From: Trichaptum fuscoviolaceum
Taxonomy: Eukaryota; Basidiomycota; Agaricomycetes; Hymenochaetales; Trichaptaceae
DNA length: 64,000 bases
Assembly: GCA_910574455.1 (NCBI GenBank)
Contig: CAJSYZ010000012.1
Coordinates: forward strand, 489,317 to 553,316
Reading direction: 5' to 3'
Both the position numbers and the translations under genes were made by a program. Each line of letters starts with the position of its first letter. Position 1 is the first letter of the stretch. Shown one piece after another: positions 24,667-36,736 of this stretch. The notes beneath the pieces are model-generated. The model did no database searches. It was not told where the DNA came from and saw only the letters and a list, made by a program, of their open reading frames with translations.

Positions 24667-27600
24667 CGGCCTGGATCTCCTAAGTTTGGATGCTCTCCTG
24701 CACCCGACGTCGACCTGCGACGTCTGCTTGGAGAGATACGCTTGGGATGCGACTTCGGCAGAGTCCAAGCCGCACGTCATCTCGTGCGGACATGTGTTCT
24801 GTCACCAGTGAGTTTTCCTTGCTCATCAGAGATGGCCCAACCTCAAGCGTCTCAGGTGTTTGCAGAATCTGATTGCACGAACATGTCCGCTATGCCGGAA
24901 GCCCTTCCATCTCTCGCGAGCGGTGCGAGTACACATTGATTTAACGACCGAGGATATGAGCTATGTATTGTCGCCAGACGAGTTGGAAGCACGGCAATAT
25001 GAGGGGCGGATTTTGCGCGCTGCTGGAGACGATGTCATGGACGAAAATAGTCAGACGACCATCGAAGAGGCGATAGACTGGTTGCGAGAGAGATCGCCTA
25101 ACTCCGTCAGTTCTTCTCGACATGTTGATATTCATCTGTGCTAATTTGGTGAGATTTTAGCACGCAAATCTGCGTTCAGCAGTATCATTGCTACGACGTT
25201 ACAAATCGATTCAGCAGGAGGTGCAAGGGGCTCGTGAAGAAGTTCGATCAGCTAGAAGCGATCGGGATGCGTACAGGCGGGCACTAAAGCAGAAGATGCG
25301 AGAGTTGGAGTCTGATAAAGTTCTGCATCGTGGTGTGAACGAGAACTGGTCGACGCGAGTCACTGAGCTGACCGCCGACTACGAGAGGTAAGGTTATTAC
25401 GAATTCATCTTGACGTTTGTTACTGATATCGTCTGTAGGAAAGTACGTATGATGTGTGAAGCCCTTTCGATTCATCTCTGATATGATTGTTATTCAAGCT
25501 CATTGACGCCGAAACCCGCCGCTTATCCGTGGAGGATGAGTTCAAGCGCTTCAAGACTGCTATGTCCGCGCAGCTTCACAGTAACGCTGAGGCTTACGCG
25601 ACATCACAGGCGCAACTCCAGGCTCAGATCCAGCTAGTGCAAGCAAGAGCTCGAACGGATTCCCAGAGCCAGGGCGCGGGTCCGGCTACATCCTCTATCT
25701 CATTTCCTACCACTACACCTTCGCAACGCGACTCTTCTTATGAAATTTCGTACCAGCCACAAAATAACCCGCTACCTCGGCCTCCTGAACCAATACCTTT
25801 ATCGATGTTACCTGATTTTGCTCGTCCAGCAAGCAGGAGCTTTCGCGAAGATGAAAGGCGTGAGCGTCGCAAGGAAAAAGAGCGACATAGAGAGCGAAAC
25901 CGTGACAGGGACGGGGACAAGGAGGGTGATCGTGATCGAGAGCGAGAAAAGAGGCGTCGCCACAGAGAAGGGGTTAAGGAGCGTGGTACGGTAACCGACA
26001 GGGAAGCATCTACAACTGAGGGTCAAGGAAAAAGGACGCGGAAGATACGCCAGTCTTTTACAGAAGGAGTACCACCTCCTGACATCCCTCATGATGTGGT
26101 TGGTGGTTGGGGACTGGAGCGCAACTGGCGTGCTTCTTTGAACGGGAGCAACGCTGACCTGTCCCAGACACTAGCGAGCGATGTGGGAACGCGACACGCC
26201 ACTGTGCGTACTAAGGCGAAGGGGAAGACCCGCGAACGCGAACGCGACAGGGGAGAATATGCAAATCTTGACAGTGGTAGTGAGCAAGAGGGGGAGGAAT
26301 ATGTTTTTGTGGAACTCAGTGCACAAGAGGAACGCAAGGAGAGGGAGAAGGAGAGAGAGCGTCGGCACCGTGATAAGGAAAGGAGCAGTCTTGGGATGGG
26401 TCATGCCTCCTCGTCGAGACCTCGGGGAAAGGAGAGAGATCGTGAGCGGGGTGCAGAGAGTGGAAGGGAAACTCGAGACCGAGAGCGGAAGCGAGACACC
26501 AAGGACAAGGAATCACGTCGAGCGTCTCAATCGATCGACCCCGCGATGCACCCCCAGGTCGTTCCTGTACCAGTTCCGGTACCTATTTCCTTTTCTTCAT
26601 CCTACCTTCCGAATACCTCCAATGCGTCTGCTCACTCAGCGCTCGGCCTCATACTTGTCCCCAGTCCGGATGGAAAGGGATACGAATACCGATACGCACC
26701 TATCCAGGGCTCCATGGACAGCAGTCGTACGGTGGTACTCGCGCAGAACCATGTCGATGCTCAGGGGCAGCCGATCGCAGTTGCGCCGAGCTTCGCGACT
26801 TCAACGTATTCTACCAACTACTCTAATTCGAGCTCGGATGGCGCTGTGCGTGCACCTACATCAACAGACTTTCACTCCTATGCTCTAACACAAGCCACCA
26901 CTGGACATCGTTCTCCTCATCCAGTAAGGCGGGTGACAGACCCTGTCGTCCCCGGCCAAGTCTACGACACTTCTCTACACGTTCCCCAGCCTCGGCGTAT
27001 CTCCACGCACATACCTGAAGTTGACCCCACTCCCGAACCGAGCTCAGGCAACACTTCCGGAGCTTCAACCGTGGTCCCTTCATCCCATCCAAATCTCAGC
27101 CTCGACGCTGCAATCGCGCAGCTGCAGCTTAGTCAAACACAACCACCCATTATTATGCAGCAGGTAGCAGAGAGCTCTGCCGTGCGCATGGAGCCGACTC
27201 CATCTCAACAGGAGTTGAAGCACAAGACCTCCGCGACATCGACTATCTCGAATACATCCACGTCGATCTCACTGACGGGGAGCACGAGTGGTGAGCGGAG
27301 GAAGCAGCTTCTAGATGCGCTCTTTCCGAGCACAGGCACAACTCCTGGCGCTGGTCCTCAGATGCCCTCAGCAAGAGGCCTTCCTAGTGTCGACGGTCGG
27401 CCGTCACGAGGCTTAAGCTCGAGCACACGTCCGCAGAGCGCAATGCCAGCAGCACCGCAGCCATCGCAGACAAACGGACATGCGCGGCAGGCGACGTATC
27501 CGCCCCCGACGTTTGCGAGCGCGAACCCGTATTCATCGTACTACCAGCAGCCGCACGCAGCGTCCTCAACGTCGCTGACATCGACGTTCGTCGATATGCG

Positions 27601-27709
27601 TGAGCCGACATATCCCGGCGGGTACGCGACCGTAGAAGCCGCGCAGGCATGGTCGACCTCGGGTGTAGGCGAGGCGAGGCAGCGTACGAAGACGGACAAT
27701 TCGACTTGA
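24667..27709 (+). CDS. RING finger protein with coiled coil and long disordered tail
   Basis: Exons 24667-24807, 24856-25105, 25161-25387, a 4-nt exon 25439-25442, and 25499-27709 give about 943 residues in one frame. The RING reads CDVCLERY ... CGHVFCHQCLQ ... CPLCRKPF, a C3HC4 pattern split by the first intron. A coiled coil follows (about residues 150-260, including RSARSDRDAYRRALKQKMRE). Then comes a very long Arg/Glu/Asp-rich stretch (RERERDRGEY type repeats) and a Ser/Thr/Pro/Gln-rich tail. The RING suggests an E3 ubiquitin ligase; targets are unknown. The first exon is missing: there is no in-frame ATG before the RING, and an in-frame TGA precedes position 24667, so an upstream intron must end at TTGAAG 24666. 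AATAAATAAA at 28001 could serve polyadenylation. Confidence 0.83.
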
Positions 27710-28420
27710 TGAGCCACATGAACCTGCGATACCTTCATTCCTTCGGGACATTCCTTACATTCTTTAGGTCTTCATTCTCGCCGCTATCAATTCCACACGG
27801 TTTACTAACATACGTTAGGTATGAAAGGCGATAATTTCTTGTGCCATAATTTTCTTTTTTTATCATTCTATTTTTCGAACTGGATGATGTATTTCTTCGC
27901 TATCACAACTTGCTATCGGTCACCTTTTCCCCTTTATCTCAATTCCTTTATCCTTTGCTTGTTGCAATGTAATGTATTTCAATCTTATATGCGATCCTTG
28001 AATAAATAAATCATAGAGCTGAAGGCTGATCTCACTGTTTTCGTGGCTGGCGGATTGATGAATAGTCGGTAAGTACGTCGAATTCTCTTCACCTGCCAGT
28101 TGAGCCTCTGCGGTCGGCAGCTTTTCAGTTCAGCCAACTGAAGTCACCCCCACGTTCATGTGTTCAGACTTTCTCAGAGAACCGCTTGGGCGGGAATAGT
28201 CCAATAAATAAAATGAATGACAAAGTGAAAACGCAATGGCCTGACGAACGAGGCAATAATTTTGATACACCAACAACAACTGAGCCCCAATATCCATGCA
28301 ACTCAGACGACCCGCTCCCAACCTTCTCGAATTCAGGACTTGATATTCGAGTCACCCATAAACCCCGGGAGCTCGAAGGGTCTGAATAGAAAGGGCTTGT
28401 CCACAGCAGAGGAAGGCAAA

Positions 28421-28919
28421 TCATTTTGAGAATGACTTGATGATGCGTGAGGAGATGTGTAGGAAGAAGATGGAGGCGATGAAGGAGAGCGAAAGGACGA
28501 GGACAATGAACGGGTCGCTAAATAAATCATTTTAGTTAATAAGCAATAATCCTAGCAATGCATGAAAACGTACACTCGTAATCCGGGTGAGTCGTCAGTG
28601 TAGAGACGAAGCATGGTATTCGACGAGCCGCCTGCGCCAGCAGCACGAGCTGAGTTGGGCTTGGCGACTTGCGAGGCCGCTGCTCTCCGCCTGGTTTTCG
28701 AGACAAGGCAAGTCATTGAGGTTGAAGTTGAAGTAGCGTGAAGATATGTTTGTTAGACGAGCTTCGAGTATATGTCTTCGAAGACACTCACCGAACTTGC
28801 GCACCAGGCGGCACGGCGACTGCGCTAGTACGAGCAGGTGAAGACGGTGAATCAGACTAATGTTCTTTTTATTAGTTCTCTTTCGCCAATGAGATGTTTT
28901 GTCAATAAGCACGAACCAT
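28421..28919 (-). CDS. SBH1: Sec61 beta subunit of the ER translocon
   Basis: Exons 28919-28917 (only the ATG), 28856-28792, 28690-28574 and 28517-28421 total 282 nt and encode 93 residues, the normal size for Sec61 beta. The disordered basic N-terminus (PGAQVRRRAAASQVAKPNSA) is followed by the family signature GGSSNTMLRLYTDDSPGLRV and a single C-terminal membrane helix, DPFIVLVLSLSFIASIFFLH. It is the small tail-anchored subunit of the protein-conducting channel. The first intron interrupts the message immediately after the start codon (donor GTTCGT), leaving a 3-nt coding part in exon 1. Introns are 60, 101 and 56 bp. The gene diverges from the R-SNARE gene. Confidence 0.93.
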
Positions 28920-29135
28920 TGTGAGTGTTGAGGGATTTCGAGCTCGTCGTCGTCGGTGTCGTGGAGGTGCTTTGCTTTTGCTGCCACGTCCACGTTCAAG
29001 AATCCAAATTATAGGCGTGAGATGAGACTGCCTTTTCGACCAGTGTCTTTCCGATTGATATTGATGGACCCTGCCTGCCAGTGACGTCTACCACTCCTTC
29101 TCTTCTTTGCATTTCATACTTCTGAACCCGAAGAA
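28920..29135. promoter_or_regulatory. Shared divergent promoter interval, Sec61 beta / R-SNARE
   Basis: 216 bp separate the two start codons, so both genes must be driven from here or from overlapping 5' regions. CCTGCCAGTGACG, a word of the dispersed motif family, lies at about 29075. No TATA box is evident. Confidence 0.55.
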
Positions 29136-30115
29136 ATGTCGCTGGTTTGTCTCATATCCAATTTCTTAGATCATAATATGAAGAAATGAATGTAGATTCA
29201 TGGTGTCGTTGCGCGGGGGTCAGTAATTCTTGCGGAGCATCTGGCCGGAAAGCGCGATTTCTCTCAGGGTGAGCTGAAGCTGTTTCGTGCGGAAGCAAAG
29301 CAATAATTGACATAGGGATACAGCGACCCAAACTATCTTGTCGAAGATCCCTCCGAACAATAGCAAGCTCACGTATGTCTGGGAGGAATACTTGTTTCAT
29401 TATGTGTCGGAAGGAGGGATAACTTATTTGGTGATGGCGGATGATTCTGCTGGACGGTGAGTTGTTCGCTTCCTTGCATTTACCCCATGGTCATTGGCGA
29501 AAATGTCCTTCACAACTCTCTGAAGGAGCTTGTTGCTAGATAATGAGAGTATAATTACTGATTCTGACTCTATGATTGAATGATAGTCGCATGCCATTCT
29601 CCTTCCTGGCTGAGCTCCAACGGCGGTTCACCTCCCTCCCGTCCTCCTCCTCCATCGCCGACATACCCGCATACGGCCTCCAAGGTACCTTCGGGCCCGT
29701 CGTCGCGGAGCTCATGGACACGTACAACACCGCCCCGCCCGTCGACGAGCTCGAGCGCGCGAAGGGCGAGCTTGCGCAGGTTAAGGACATCATGGTGCAG
29801 AACGTCGAGCAGATCTTGTCCCGTGGCGAGCGCATCGAGCTGCTCGTCGACAAGACGGACGAGATGGCGCACCAGGCAACGGCGTTCCGGAGGGGAGCAA
29901 GGACGGTGCGCCGCCAGCAGTTCTGGAGGAACCAGAAGATCATGTTGTTGAGTGTTGCGGTCGGGTTGGTGAGTCGTCTTGAAGTTCTTTATGCCCCAGG
30001 CTTCTCGTCGTCTGACTCTTTCATGAATACGAAGGTTGTTCTCTGGATCATCCTCGCGCAGTTCTGTGGTGCGGGTCTCAACCAATGCGGTGCGAAGAAC
30101 ACCGATCCAGAATGA
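29136..30115 (+). CDS. VAMP7-like R-SNARE (longin domain, synaptobrevin)
   Basis: Exons 29136-29144 (9 nt, MSL), 29196-29268, 29324-29456, 29587-29968 and 30035-30115 total 678 nt, 225 residues, the usual length of a longin R-SNARE. The longin domain reads IHGVVARGSVILAEH ... YVWEEYLFHYVSEGG ... LVMADDSAGRRMPFSFL. The SNARE motif contains VQNVEQILSRGERIELLVDK with the zero-layer Arg. The C-terminal anchor is MLLSVAVGLVVLWIILAQF followed by a short lumenal tail. Such proteins drive fusion of vesicles with the vacuole, endosome or plasma membrane. The third exon starts after the acceptor GGATACAG at 29323, which restores the QATQTILSKIPP reading; the nearer TAG acceptor breaks the frame. Confidence 0.93.
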
Positions 30116-30399
30116 GCCATAACTTCGACCTTTCATCCCCAATCCCCGGACGTCTTGCATTTGTACCATATGTTCGCCGTATACTTATCGAATTGAAGCT
30201 GTACATATAGATATGTTTTCGTGAGTGTTATGCCAAATGTTTCTTTCCACAATTCTGTCGTCTTTCTGCGTTACCGTGACTCGCAAGGGCACAACCTCTG
30301 CTATACGGTTACTTTCGTAAGAAGAAGGGAACATTAATTCAGAACTTGTGCTCAGGCTGGAGTGGGGGAAATCTTTTCCGAGGCTAAACGTCAAATCAA

Positions 30400-31290
30400 T
30401 CACATGGACTCTGTGGCATTAGACCAAGAGGCAATTCATAGACCATGGTCTCTTCGCCATTGATCACGGCGACCAAGGCCACAGATAGCGACAAGCCTCA
30501 CGACCTCAAGACGTTCGCGTTGCCTCTTCTGTGGCTTTGCTCAGCACCCTGTCGGTTCAGGCTATACAGCTTCCTTCCCGGGAATACTTCTGTTAGGACA
30601 TCTATTATCATGGGGTACTGCCTACAAAACTGGTACCCAGTTGAAAACAGACATTCGCTCTGCCACAACAAATGCTTTATCTTGAAACTTCACGCGCCTC
30701 AGTAAGCAGGTCATCTTTTGGTTCATTACTTATTATTTCTGGGGGGCCCGAGAATGAAAAACAAACAATTCGTCTATTTTCAGCTGGGTACATTGCAAAC
30801 TATGTCTCACGGCAACACCGCTACGACAGCGCGACGAGGGAGTCCAAGCTCTACGGTTGCTTTTAGAGAGCAATCAACTTGGGTGGATATTCTTCGGATC
30901 CGACAGGCCCGAGCATCCGTCTTACTCTCGTTAAAACATTTTTGAATGCCAACTACCATGTGGTTTCACGCCTTTGGTTAGTAACTCCATATCGAACAAA
31001 TTGTGATGGGTCTAATTAACAGTTCCTTAGCGTCTACAGCAGAACTTTATGGATTAGGGCCCAGTCTCCAGCTACTAGTAGAAGCAAGGTCTAAATCCGA
31101 CTTCGCGGCGCTCCGAGGGTCCGGGTACTATGCTACAACTGATGGGAATTGACGCTATCGTGTGAGTGTAGGCATATCAGTGGCCATCCGGCCTTCCTCG
31201 CGTTGATACTCTCAGAAGGTATGAGAAGAGCTTACGGTCCTCTTCCTTCTCTTTTTTTCTACACCTGCATTTTGGACTTCGTGCAGTTGC
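30400..31290. other. Intergenic, no gene supported
   Basis: Short open frames only, without motifs. The stretch between the R-SNARE and the membrane protein gene contains one motif-family word (GCTACTAGTAGAAGC near 31070). Confidence 0.4.
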
Positions 31291-31295
31291 AAATA

Positions 31296-33710
31296 TGTCT
31301 GACGCTGCTGAAGAAAGGATATGGCTCGAAAACCGAAGAGGTTCGTATTCGATTTCTTATCGTGGACCTGATCTGATCTATGAGATAAAGACATGCTATG
31401 GGATTATCACATACGATCGTCAAACACGATATCTCAACAGCTCCTCGTCGCTCTCCAAGGCTTACAAAGCTCTTTAAATGTCTTAAGTAAAAATCAACTT
31501 GAAGGCAACGTCGCTGTCCAAGGCATTCAAAGCTCTCTACACGTCTTAAGTCAGAATCAACTCGAAGGCAAAGACACGGAAAGGCTAAGAGGTCAGCTAT
31601 CGTCGTATTTGGACTTTTTGCGCATCGGGAATCTGACGTACAGAAATAGGCACTCATAAGTCGTGGAATGCAGAAGCCATATCGCACTTCAGTAAGAGAC
31701 TGAATGAATACGAAAGGTAATTATCACACCTTCAGTTGCTTTCTCTTCTAAATGCAGCGCTGCAGTAATCTCGGAGAGATGGATAAAGAGGTAATGGATT
31801 TACAGTCTATATACTTTTTTTCTCACTCCATTTGCTTAGATCCGGTACCTCGCTGACCATTATAGCAAGGTCGGTGGTGACAGAGGAGTGATATCAGCGT
31901 CAAGGCTACTTCAGTCTAAGATTTTGGGGCCCGTGATCACGCTGAAAAAAATATTATCTGTGGAATCCAGTATCAATCAAGGTACGTAAAGGTATGGCTG
32001 GCAAGGTGACTTTGCTGAGCCTTTAACTAATACAGAGGACCTTTTTTCTATGAGTAAGACGGTTGAAGAGCTTCATGACGCCGCTGCCGCCTTTCACGAT
32101 AGCCTGTATGTTCAGAAGCATGCCTTCTTTTTCTGCGAAGTGGCTCGATGGAGAGACATTTTGAAGGTGAATGGTGAATATTTCTCCTCTACAATAAGAT
32201 GACAACTGTGTATTTAGGACGGGACATCCAAGATCTGTAGGAATGTCAACCTTTGATTCTTAATAGTGTTTCTCAGAGGTCTTCGTTCATAGCATATAAA
32301 TGCGAATTCAATCTGCCGATCAACACGTTGCAATATGTGTTTGATGACTTCTTCGTTTCTCTGGAGACGACAATGCATGCTGTTCGCGAAGAACTTCATA
32401 CGTTCAGGGAGAAATGCACGTGCTTTTCCGTCTGTCTCGCTAAGTTCTAACATCTGCTATGAACAGCGTTGCCTACTTTAGTCGCCGATGAGGATGAAAA
32501 GGCAACAACACAATATGTCAACATCACTACGATTTCGACATTCTTCTCCAGCGTTACAGCTACCACATTGCAATTCTCATTGCAATATAAAGACACAACG
32601 CTTAGCGCTTTAGTAAACCTCCTATGGTTCATTTCGCTGGTGTTTAGTGTTTCTTCCGGTGTTAGCAGCCTTCTGGGCATAACTTGGCGGAAATCCTCAT
32701 TGTAAGAGATTTCGACATATCTCAAATTTTGCACTCCGATAATCTATAGTACATAGATCCCGATCTACTGCTCCACCAGCATTCATTGCAGCTTGGCTTG
32801 ATAAAGCACCCGTAGTCCTATTGGCCATCTCTGCGTTCGCCTTCGTCATAGGTCTCAACCTTTTTACCTATCTATCCACACAGGTGATTATCCAGTATGG
32901 CAATGTTCTCTTTGTCCGATTCAGCTCAATGTCTTTAGCCTTTCTTCGTCTCACTCATAACAAACATATTCACGGGTTTGCACGGGATGTGCCTTGTTGT
33001 CGCGGTGGTATGGTACCTCTGCAGACGAAAACAGGACAGTTACTTTCCCGGCTTGGTGCTACGTTCTGCCGAGGAGTTTCGCATCTTCTTTAAGCAGGTC
33101 ACCTTTCGTCTAATTCATCTCATCAACAGCATATTCTGGATTCCATATTTAGTGCTCAAACTCGTACTTATACGGCTCAGGATTCTCTTAATAGAATCCA
33201 TGCAATCCTTCAAATGGCTTAACGATCTTCTGTACCGAGCAGAGGCTGGATATATGAAAGAGTTACATTTCCACCGCAATATCTACTGGTGAGTGCCGAT
33301 GTAACCTCTCTGCATTGTTACTGAGGAGTTCTCTCAGGGCTTTCGGTTTCGACACTCGCGTGGCTCACCTAAATTGTGTTATAGAAGACAGAAACAAATG
33401 GCCATCTCCAGCCCCAATAGCAAGAATGACGCGGATTGTGGCCTATCCCATCAATGTCTTCATTTCCAATGTAAGAGCTAGGACAGGGGCATTTGGTCAG
33501 TATGTTGAAACGCAAGGCCGTCGTCTATACCTGCTCGAGCACACGGAGGACAAGTTTGGCATAGAAAATCTCAAGGAACCCGAGATCTTGGTTGTACATG
33601 ACGATATTGAGCAGGGAATGTACAAAAACACAATTAGTCGGAAGGACTTGCAGTGGAGGGATGCGGAGAGCGCTAGAGAGATGTTTCGTCACCTGCTCTT
33701 GAGGTACTAG
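31296..33710 (+). CDS. Multi-helix membrane protein with N-terminal coiled region, unknown
   Basis: Starts at MSDAAEERIWLEN; several small exons can be joined. An early region contains a tandem duplication of about 20 residues (LQSSLNVLSKNQLEGN and IQSSLHVLSQNQLEGK). A helical region then reads YLADHYSKVGGDRGVIS and VEELHDAAAAFHDSLYV. Membrane helices follow: FFSSVTATTLQFSLQY, LVNLLWFISLVFSVSSGV, APVVLLAISAFAFVIGLNLF and HGMCLVVAVVWYLCRR. The exon ending CACACAG 32883 joins PFFVSLITNIFTG at 32936. The C-terminal cytosolic part ends LLLRY at TAG 33708-33710. The order of helices resembles a common Agaricomycete membrane-protein type of unknown role. The exon structure between 32210 and 32470 is not settled, and a frame break there cannot be excluded. 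A TKL-like kinase follows on the same strand within about 130 bp. Confidence 0.62.
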
Positions 33711-33836
33711 GCAGCGTAGCACTTGCAGATAAGGTTTTGCAGACTGCCAACAGTTTAGACACTGTCCTGTAAGTTAAATGACTGGTGAAGAGCATCGGTG
33801 TTCTTACTGATCGACTGGAACAGATACGTAGATAGG

Positions 33837-35355
33837 ATGAGAAAGGAAGGCCTGGAGCGACGACTTGAAAGTTTATTGTGGGGGTATCCGGAGCTCATTG
33901 TAGAGTTCAAGCGAAGATTTCTTCTTGCACTGCCTTCTGCGAAGCTCCTTGATGACCAGCTGATAATGCGTGGCTGTCGGAGATTGAGTAAAGGCCGCGT
34001 CGCAGATGATGAAATCGCAGAGGTCTGGCAAGGAACACAAGGCAAAAGAATGGTGGCGCTGAAGGTTTTACATTCTCCTGGAGAGATTGCGTCCGGGAAG
34101 AAGGTATTAGAGGTGAGCCATCTCTGGGACAGCAAGTCTGTTCATTTTAATCATACACGTGGTAGGTTTTGTGCGAAGAAGCTCTCAAATGGCGAAATCT
34201 TCGTCATGACAATGTTTTGCCCTTTTTGGGCCTGAGCTCAGAAGGATCCGAGTTTCTTGGCAAAGATCAATTGCCATCTATCGTTACTCCTTGGGCAGAG
34301 AACGGGAACTTGATAGATTACCTCAAGAAACACTCGCCTAAAGGACGTGTTTCTCTTGTGAGTTGTCTACTTAACGGTAACGGGGATGAAATAACTAACT
34401 CTTTAACGAAGTGCTTAAGTATAGCTCGCGGTATTGAATATCTACATGGTCATGTACCTCCCATCGTTCATGGAGATCTACGTGCGGTGAGTCAATTCAG
34501 GTTCTTCTTCTGCAGTGGTTTAACAAGAAACCTCATTTTCTAGTCCAATGTTCTCGTTGATGGCGAGGGGAAACCAATGATTGCCGACTTTGGCCTCAAT
34601 AAAATAATTAATCTGAACTTCGCATGGTCATGGTATCACGAAAGGAAAGTCGTGCGCTGGCAGTCAATTGAGCTGCTGGAATCGAGACGTACCCCCGGCA
34701 CGATGGAGATCGACCCAATAAAGTGCGACATCTATTCGTATGCGTGTCTGTGCTTAGAGGCGAGTATTACATTTCGAGTGTGTTATCAAACACCTAAGCT
34801 GACCAAAGCAATGGTCGCAGATATTCACAGAGAAATTACCCTTCCACTACATAGAAGAAGACCGTGAGGTAGAGGAGATGCTGCAGGTTGTTTTCGGAAA
34901 CATCTATCCGCGTCGGCCCAAATCAGCTCTTCGGTTTGGCCTTACTGACGAAGTCTGGACTCTTATGAAGCAATGCTGGGATAGGCTTCCTAATAGTCGT
35001 CCAAGTATGAAAACAATCGTATCTGAGCTCACCGAAATCACAAATCATCAGCAAGTAGAAGTTGCGGACGAAGAAGAGAGGAACTCATCGCATATTGCGG
35101 AGTCAGATAAAGGGTAAGTTGGTAATAGACTACACTCCTCCCGTATTCTACCTTGACAAAATATGTTTACAGATATTTATCGAGCTCCTCGGATGAGGAT
35201 GCAATGCAACAAGATGCAGAAAACATGTACGTTGATGTACTTTTGCTTCAAAACTAGTTCTCAAAACCAGGCGCTTAATTATGATGGGTAGGTCTCAGGG
35301 AGGACACGAAGACTACGCGCTGGACGAGAGAATTATGGGTAGAACGGAGGTGTGA
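33837..35355 (+). CDS. TKL-like protein kinase with N-terminal helical segment
   Basis: A helical segment (LLWGYPELIVEFKRRFLLAL) precedes a kinase domain in which the main motifs are readable. The VAIK-type lysine is in VALKVLHS. The hinge is near IVTPWAENGNLIDYL, the catalytic loop is HGDLRASNVLV (Asp and Asn present), the DFG is ADFGLNKI, and the end of the domain is CWDRLPNSRPSMKTIV. The glycine-rich loop is poor: no GxGxxG is seen in RLSKGRVADDEIAEVWQG. HGDL in place of HRDL is common in basidiomycete TKL kinases. Introns fall at about 34113-34164, 34487-34542 and 34759-34826. An acidic Ser tail and two small exons follow, ending GRTEV at TGA 35355; this end is uncertain. The start could also lie upstream, as a separate exon reading KVLQTANSLDTVL at about 33731-33769 splices in frame. 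Confidence 0.75.
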
Positions 35356-35359
35356 GTAG

Positions 35360-36736
35360 ATTTCGTGGTCTTCTTCTATTGTGTCGTACTTACATATTTT
35401 TATAAGATTTTCTTACCGTGCCTCACTGGCACAGGAGAATCAAGATGACCTGCCACATGAGCTCCTAGGTCCAGGATACGGGGTAACATACATGTGACTT
35501 CGGTACTAGATACTATGGTCGTACCAGTTTCTGCGAAAGAGTAGAACATACATTTTGCTCTAGTACCGTGAGCTGGTTTGCTGATAATGCTTCCTTTACC
35601 CGGCGATTCTGGTGCAAATGAGGCTCTGTAGAGAACAAATTAATTAGCATTTAACAAAGCCATTCTCGTCGGTATCTTCCCTCTAGATTGCAACACAGGG
35701 TTTCGTTTTTGCGATTCTGATTGATTGATCATCTTCGAAGAGTTGCTTCTCCCGTCGCGGAGGTCAGTGCGCAGCCCGGTGTCAATATACTCTGACACAC
35801 CCTCTTCACCAAGGCAACGGCCTTCGATGCCATTGGAGATCTTCTTCCGTGATACAATCAGTTCAAACATGATATCGGTACTGCGAACATTACTGAATAA
35901 TCATCTCGACGAAAGTCGTGTGTGAACACGAACCTTTAATCGACAAGAGTCAATAACGTGCGTATATATCAATTCTCAAGTCATGGACTACAATCTCAAA
36001 CAATCGTCGATGTAGCTGAAAGGAAATGTAGTCGGCTAGGCGTCCGCAGAGTAGAGTCATCATCCTAATACTGCGTCATTTCATTCATTTACATAGCATT
36101 TAATGTATATACATTGGCGACTCGCCTTTCACAGAGAGGCTGTTTTCCAGCGCCAGTTACGTCAGAAGATCACCGCAGATCGCTCCTCGTTGGTGCAATC
36201 AACCCAGAGCCCATGGCGGCTACACAAACAGCCTTGCAGGCTCCAGAGCTCATATAAGGAACGCGGCTCTATTAGCTAGCACTGGTCAACGTAGCGTGTT
36301 TTTCATTCATTGAATCGGGCTTGTCTCCACTTCAGGAGTAAACGTGACCGGTTGAGCTGGCGTCCCTGCAGTATCGATGGAGTGCGAATAGGTTTTTTTT
36401 ATCGGAATTAGATTCACATTTTCGTAGTGAAGAGATGATATTGTTGAAGACTAAATTTGAGTAACAAGTTGAACATCAAGTTGAAGTTGAGATGATGAAC
36501 GTTTGATTTCAAGAGTGGTTGGTTCATGATCAGGCCCAGGGCATAGCCTCCTTTTTAGGGTTTTTGTGGTCTAGGCAAGGCACAAATACGGAAGGTTTAC
36601 ATAAGCCGCCTTCCGGATGTGGGGTGTAGGACAAAAAGGCGGTTCCGCTCGTCTGCTCCTCTCCATTACCTGCCTCCACGACACTCTCTTGTCGTCGCCA
36701 GCAACATCAGACACGACGACCACGGCACTTTACACG
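35360..36736. other. Intergenic, no gene supported
   Basis: Short overlapping ORFs on both strands without motifs. Near 36465-36500 the motif-family word recurs as ACAAGTTGAACATCAAGTTG. Confidence 0.4.
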
